A stretch of DNA of 52,034 bases from Nitrospinaceae bacterium. GTDB lineage: Bacteria > Nitrospinota > Nitrospinia > Nitrospinales > Nitrospinaceae. Shown here in pieces: positions 50,082 through 52,034 of this stretch. The notes under the pieces are model-generated. The model did not search any database. It saw only the letters and a program-made list of their open reading frames with translations, and was not told the origin of the DNA. The translations under genes and the position numbers were made by a program. Location of the stretch: contig JAJDBJ010000012.1 of the NCBI GenBank assembly GCA_029261395.1, positions 1 through 52,034 on the forward strand. The letters are read 5' to 3'. How positions within the stretch are numbered: the stretch's first letter is position 1; the number at the start of each line of letters is the position of its first letter.

Positions 50082-52034
50082 ATGACTGATCAACTCGGCG
50101 TTACCACATCTCCTTGGCACACCCAGGACACGGATGCCGTATTCCATACGGTCTCTTCGTCTACGAATGGCCTGTCGGAGGACGATGCTCAGCGCCGGTT
50201 GCAGGAATTCGGTCCCAACCATCTTCAGTCGGTGAAGACAAAAGGCCCGCTGGCACGCTTTCTTGGGCAGTTTCATAACGTTCTCATCTATGTGCTAATG
50301 GGGGCCGGTGGCGTTACTGCCCTGCTGGGTCACTGGGTGGACACCAGTGTCATTTTTGGCGTGGTGGTTATCAACGCCATTATCGGTTTCATTCAGGAAG
50401 GCAAGGCGGAAAAGGCCCTGGACGCTATTCGCAACATGCTCTCCCAGCAGGCCATGGTAAAACGCGACGGAAAGTTTATCAGTCTTTCAGCCAGCCAAAT
50501 AGTCCCCGGCGATGTTGTGCTACTCCAGTCTGGCGATAAAGTTCCAGCTGACTTGCGCTTGTTTAAGATCCGTGAACTGCGTATCGAAGAAGCCATGCTC
50601 ACTGGCGAATCGGTGCCAGTGGAAAAGGCCCTCCCGCCGGTGGCGGAGCCTGCGGCCATCGGTGACCGCAAGTGTATCGCTTATTCGGGCACTCTGGTCA
50701 CCTACGGCCAGGGTCAGGGCGTGGTGGTGGCTACTGGCGACCGCACCGAGATCGGCCGCATCAGCGACATGTTGAGCGAGGTGCAGACGCTCACCACACC
50801 GCTACTGCGGCAGATGGCCATATTTGCCAAGTGGCTCACTATCGCCATCGGCATTATCGCCGCCGCAACCTTTGCCTATGGAGTGTTGCTCCAAAATTAT
50901 TCCGCCGGTGAAATGTTCCTCGCTGCCGTGGGTCTGGCGGTGGCCGGTATCCCGGAGGGATTGCCCGCCATCATGACCATCACTCTGGCCATTGGCGTGC
51001 AACGTATGGCCAGGAAGCATGCAATCATTCGCCGCCTGCCGGCAGTAGAAACCCTGGGTTCGGTCACCGTCATTTGTTCTGACAAGACCGGCACCCTCAC
51101 CCGCAACGAAATGACTGTTCAAACCGTGGCCACCGATGCCGGCATCTGCGAGGTCAGCGGTGCCGGATATGATCCCCACGGGGATTTCAGTATCGATGGC
51201 AACGACGTTGGACCGGAAGTGTTTCCACTACTGCAAGAGCTGGCCCGGGCGGCATTATTGTGTAATGACGCCACTTTGACAGAGACCAAGGGCCAGTGGC
51301 TGATGCATGGTGATCCAACCGAAGGGGCCTTGGTGACGCTGGCGCTGAAAGCAGGTCTGGATCACCATTACTGCCAGACCCAGTTTCCCCGTACCGATGC
51401 GATCCCCTTCGAGTCCCAGCACCGCTTTATGGCTACCTTGCACCATGACCATGCCGGGCATGGATTTATCTATGTCAAAGGAGCGCCGGAACGAATACTG
51501 GATATGTGTCACCAGCAACGCCTAAATGGTGAGGATGTCCCCCTGGACAGGGCTTATTGGGAGTCTTGCATGGAGACCATGGCCGCCCGCAGCCAACGGT
51601 TACTGGCCATCGCCTTTAAGCCGACAGCCAGCGAGCACCAAAACCTTACCTTCAGTGACGTTGATGACGGGCTTATCCTGCTGGGTGTATTGGGCATCAT
51701 AGACCCGCCCCGCGAAGAGGCGACTCTGGCGGTGCGCGTCTGCCAGTCGGCCGGTATCCGCGTGAAGATGATCACCGGTGACCATGCCGCCACCGCCTGT
51801 GCAATCGGTGACCAGATGGGTATTGGCGATGGTGTCACGGTTGTCACAGGCCCGGAACTGGATACCTACAATGAAGATCAATTAAGGGAAGCAGTGCACC
51901 GTTCCGATGTTTTTGCCCGCGTCTCCCCTGAACAGAAATTGCAACTGGTCAAAATACTACAGGCTGATGGAGAAGTTGTGGCCATGACGGGTGACGGAGT
52001 CAACGACGCACCGGCGCTGAAACGCGCTGATGTG
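50082..52034 (+). CDS. P-type cation-transporting ATPase, cut by the window edge
   Basis: A frame open from the ATG at 50082 to the window end (651 codons). It begins with a cation-ATPase N-terminal region ([13 protein letters not shown]), then membrane helices. The L-T-G-E-S motif follows near residue 180, then P-E-G-L-P near 291, the phosphorylation site D-K-T-G-T-L-T near 336 and T-G-D-G-V-N-D-A-P near 636. This is the layout of P2-type (Ca/Na/K-type) pumps. The last four to six membrane helices lie outside the window. The ion cannot be assigned from this. It follows the beta-CASP gene by 87 bases. Confidence 0.9.
   Translation, partial: MTDQLGVTTSPWHTQDTDAVFHTVSSSTNGLSEDDAQRRLQEFGPNHLQSVKTKGPLARFLGQFHNVLIYVLMGAGGVTALLGHWVDTSVIFGVVVINAIIGFIQEGKAEKALDAIRNMLSQQAMVKRDGKFISLSASQIVPGDVVLLQSGDKVPADLRLFKIRELRIEEAMLTGESVPVEKALPPVAEPAAIGDRKCIAYSGTLVTYGQGQGVVVATGDRTEIGRISDMLSEVQTLTTPLLRQMAIFAKWLTIAIGIIAAATFAYGVLLQNYSAGEMFLAAVGLAVAGIPEGLPAIMTITLAIGVQRMARKHAIIRRLPAVETLGSVTVICSDKTGTLTRNEMTVQTVATDAGICEVSGAGYDPHGDFSIDGNDVGPEVFPLLQELARAALLCNDATLTETKGQWLMHGDPTEGALVTLALKAGLDHHYCQTQFPRTDAIPFESQHRFMATLHHDHAGHGFIYVKGAPERILDMCHQQRLNGEDVPLDRAYWESCMETMAARSQRLLAIAFKPTASEHQNLTFSDVDDGLILLGVLGIIDPPREEATLAVRVCQSAGIRVKMITGDHAATACAIGDQMGIGDGVTVVTGPELDTYNEDQLREAVHRSDVFARVSPEQKLQLVKILQADGEVVAMTGDGVNDAPALKRADV

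Noticed and set aside
1-52034. tRNA genes, CRISPR arrays, transposases or integrases
   Set aside because: No tRNA T-loop pattern in a plausible cloverleaf, no spaced direct repeats, and no mobile-element protein was seen.

Overview
The window looks like chromosome from a Nitrospina-type marine nitrite oxidiser (Nitrospinota). This is an inference from gene content, not from a marker gene. The main pointers are a secreted ethylbenzene-dehydrogenase-gamma/NxrC-like haem b protein next to a TorD-type molybdoenzyme chaperone, many small c-type cytochromes, large TPR proteins, and the remains of a group 3b-type [NiFe] hydrogenase locus. No rRNA, tRNA, CRISPR array, transposase or integrase was seen.

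Left part (1-8366): a perfect-consensus sigma-70 promoter drives an 877-residue TPR protein. It is followed by a predicted zinc metalloprotease-like protein (HEFMH plus a C-terminal zinc ribbon), a TorD-like chaperone, the NxrC-like haem protein and a helical hypothetical protein. 8342-18224: a YgfZ-TPR fusion, an Fe-S trafficking group (ErpA, BolA, monothiol glutaredoxin, peroxiredoxin), PlsC, an S1/P1 nuclease, a glyoxalase-II-like hydrolase, a Pit phosphate transporter with its PhoU-like partner, a DUF2797 protein and MgtC/SapB. 18239-28442: an acyl desaturase, a two-component system, the TIGR03545/TIGR03546 pair, an alginate-export-type porin, DUF190-CrcB, and a cPGS-like GTPase with carbamate kinase.

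28574-31162 is a four-gene minus-strand envelope set: a His/Cys-rich secreted protein, an outer-membrane barrel, a lipoprotein cytochrome c and a TlpA thioredoxin. It may serve metal handling. 32118-36980 encodes type IV pilus minor pilins (FimT, PilV, PilX and an oversized PilW carrying Ig-like and LamG-like modules), with a possible sigma-54 promoter upstream and a structured leader/terminator region downstream. 37563-40992 holds a tiny membrane protein, a zinc-ribbon protein, an ACT-domain protein, a SleB-type hydrolase and an MBL hydrolase.

The most striking part is 41279-48574. A CarH/LitR-type MerR regulator has an intact adenosylcobalamin light-sensing motif (W-x9-EH plus the lower His ligand). 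It is co-oriented with a DUF523-DUF1722 protein and divergent from an operon of three formylglycine-generating-enzyme-fold proteins, a small secreted helical protein and two cytochromes c. A perfect 11-bp inverted repeat lies between them, and each arm contains the -35 hexamer of one divergent promoter. This suggests B12/light control of an undescribed periplasmic redox cluster. All three FGE-fold proteins lack the catalytic copper-binding Cys pair, and the first cytochrome is interrupted by a +1 shift at an A6 run.

Right after it (about 47740-48574) lies a deletion scar in which fragments of a hydrogenase beta subunit, HypD and HypE are fused in one open frame: the fossil of a hydrogenase cluster. 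A beta-CASP MBL nuclease and a P-type ATPase, cut by the window edge, follow.
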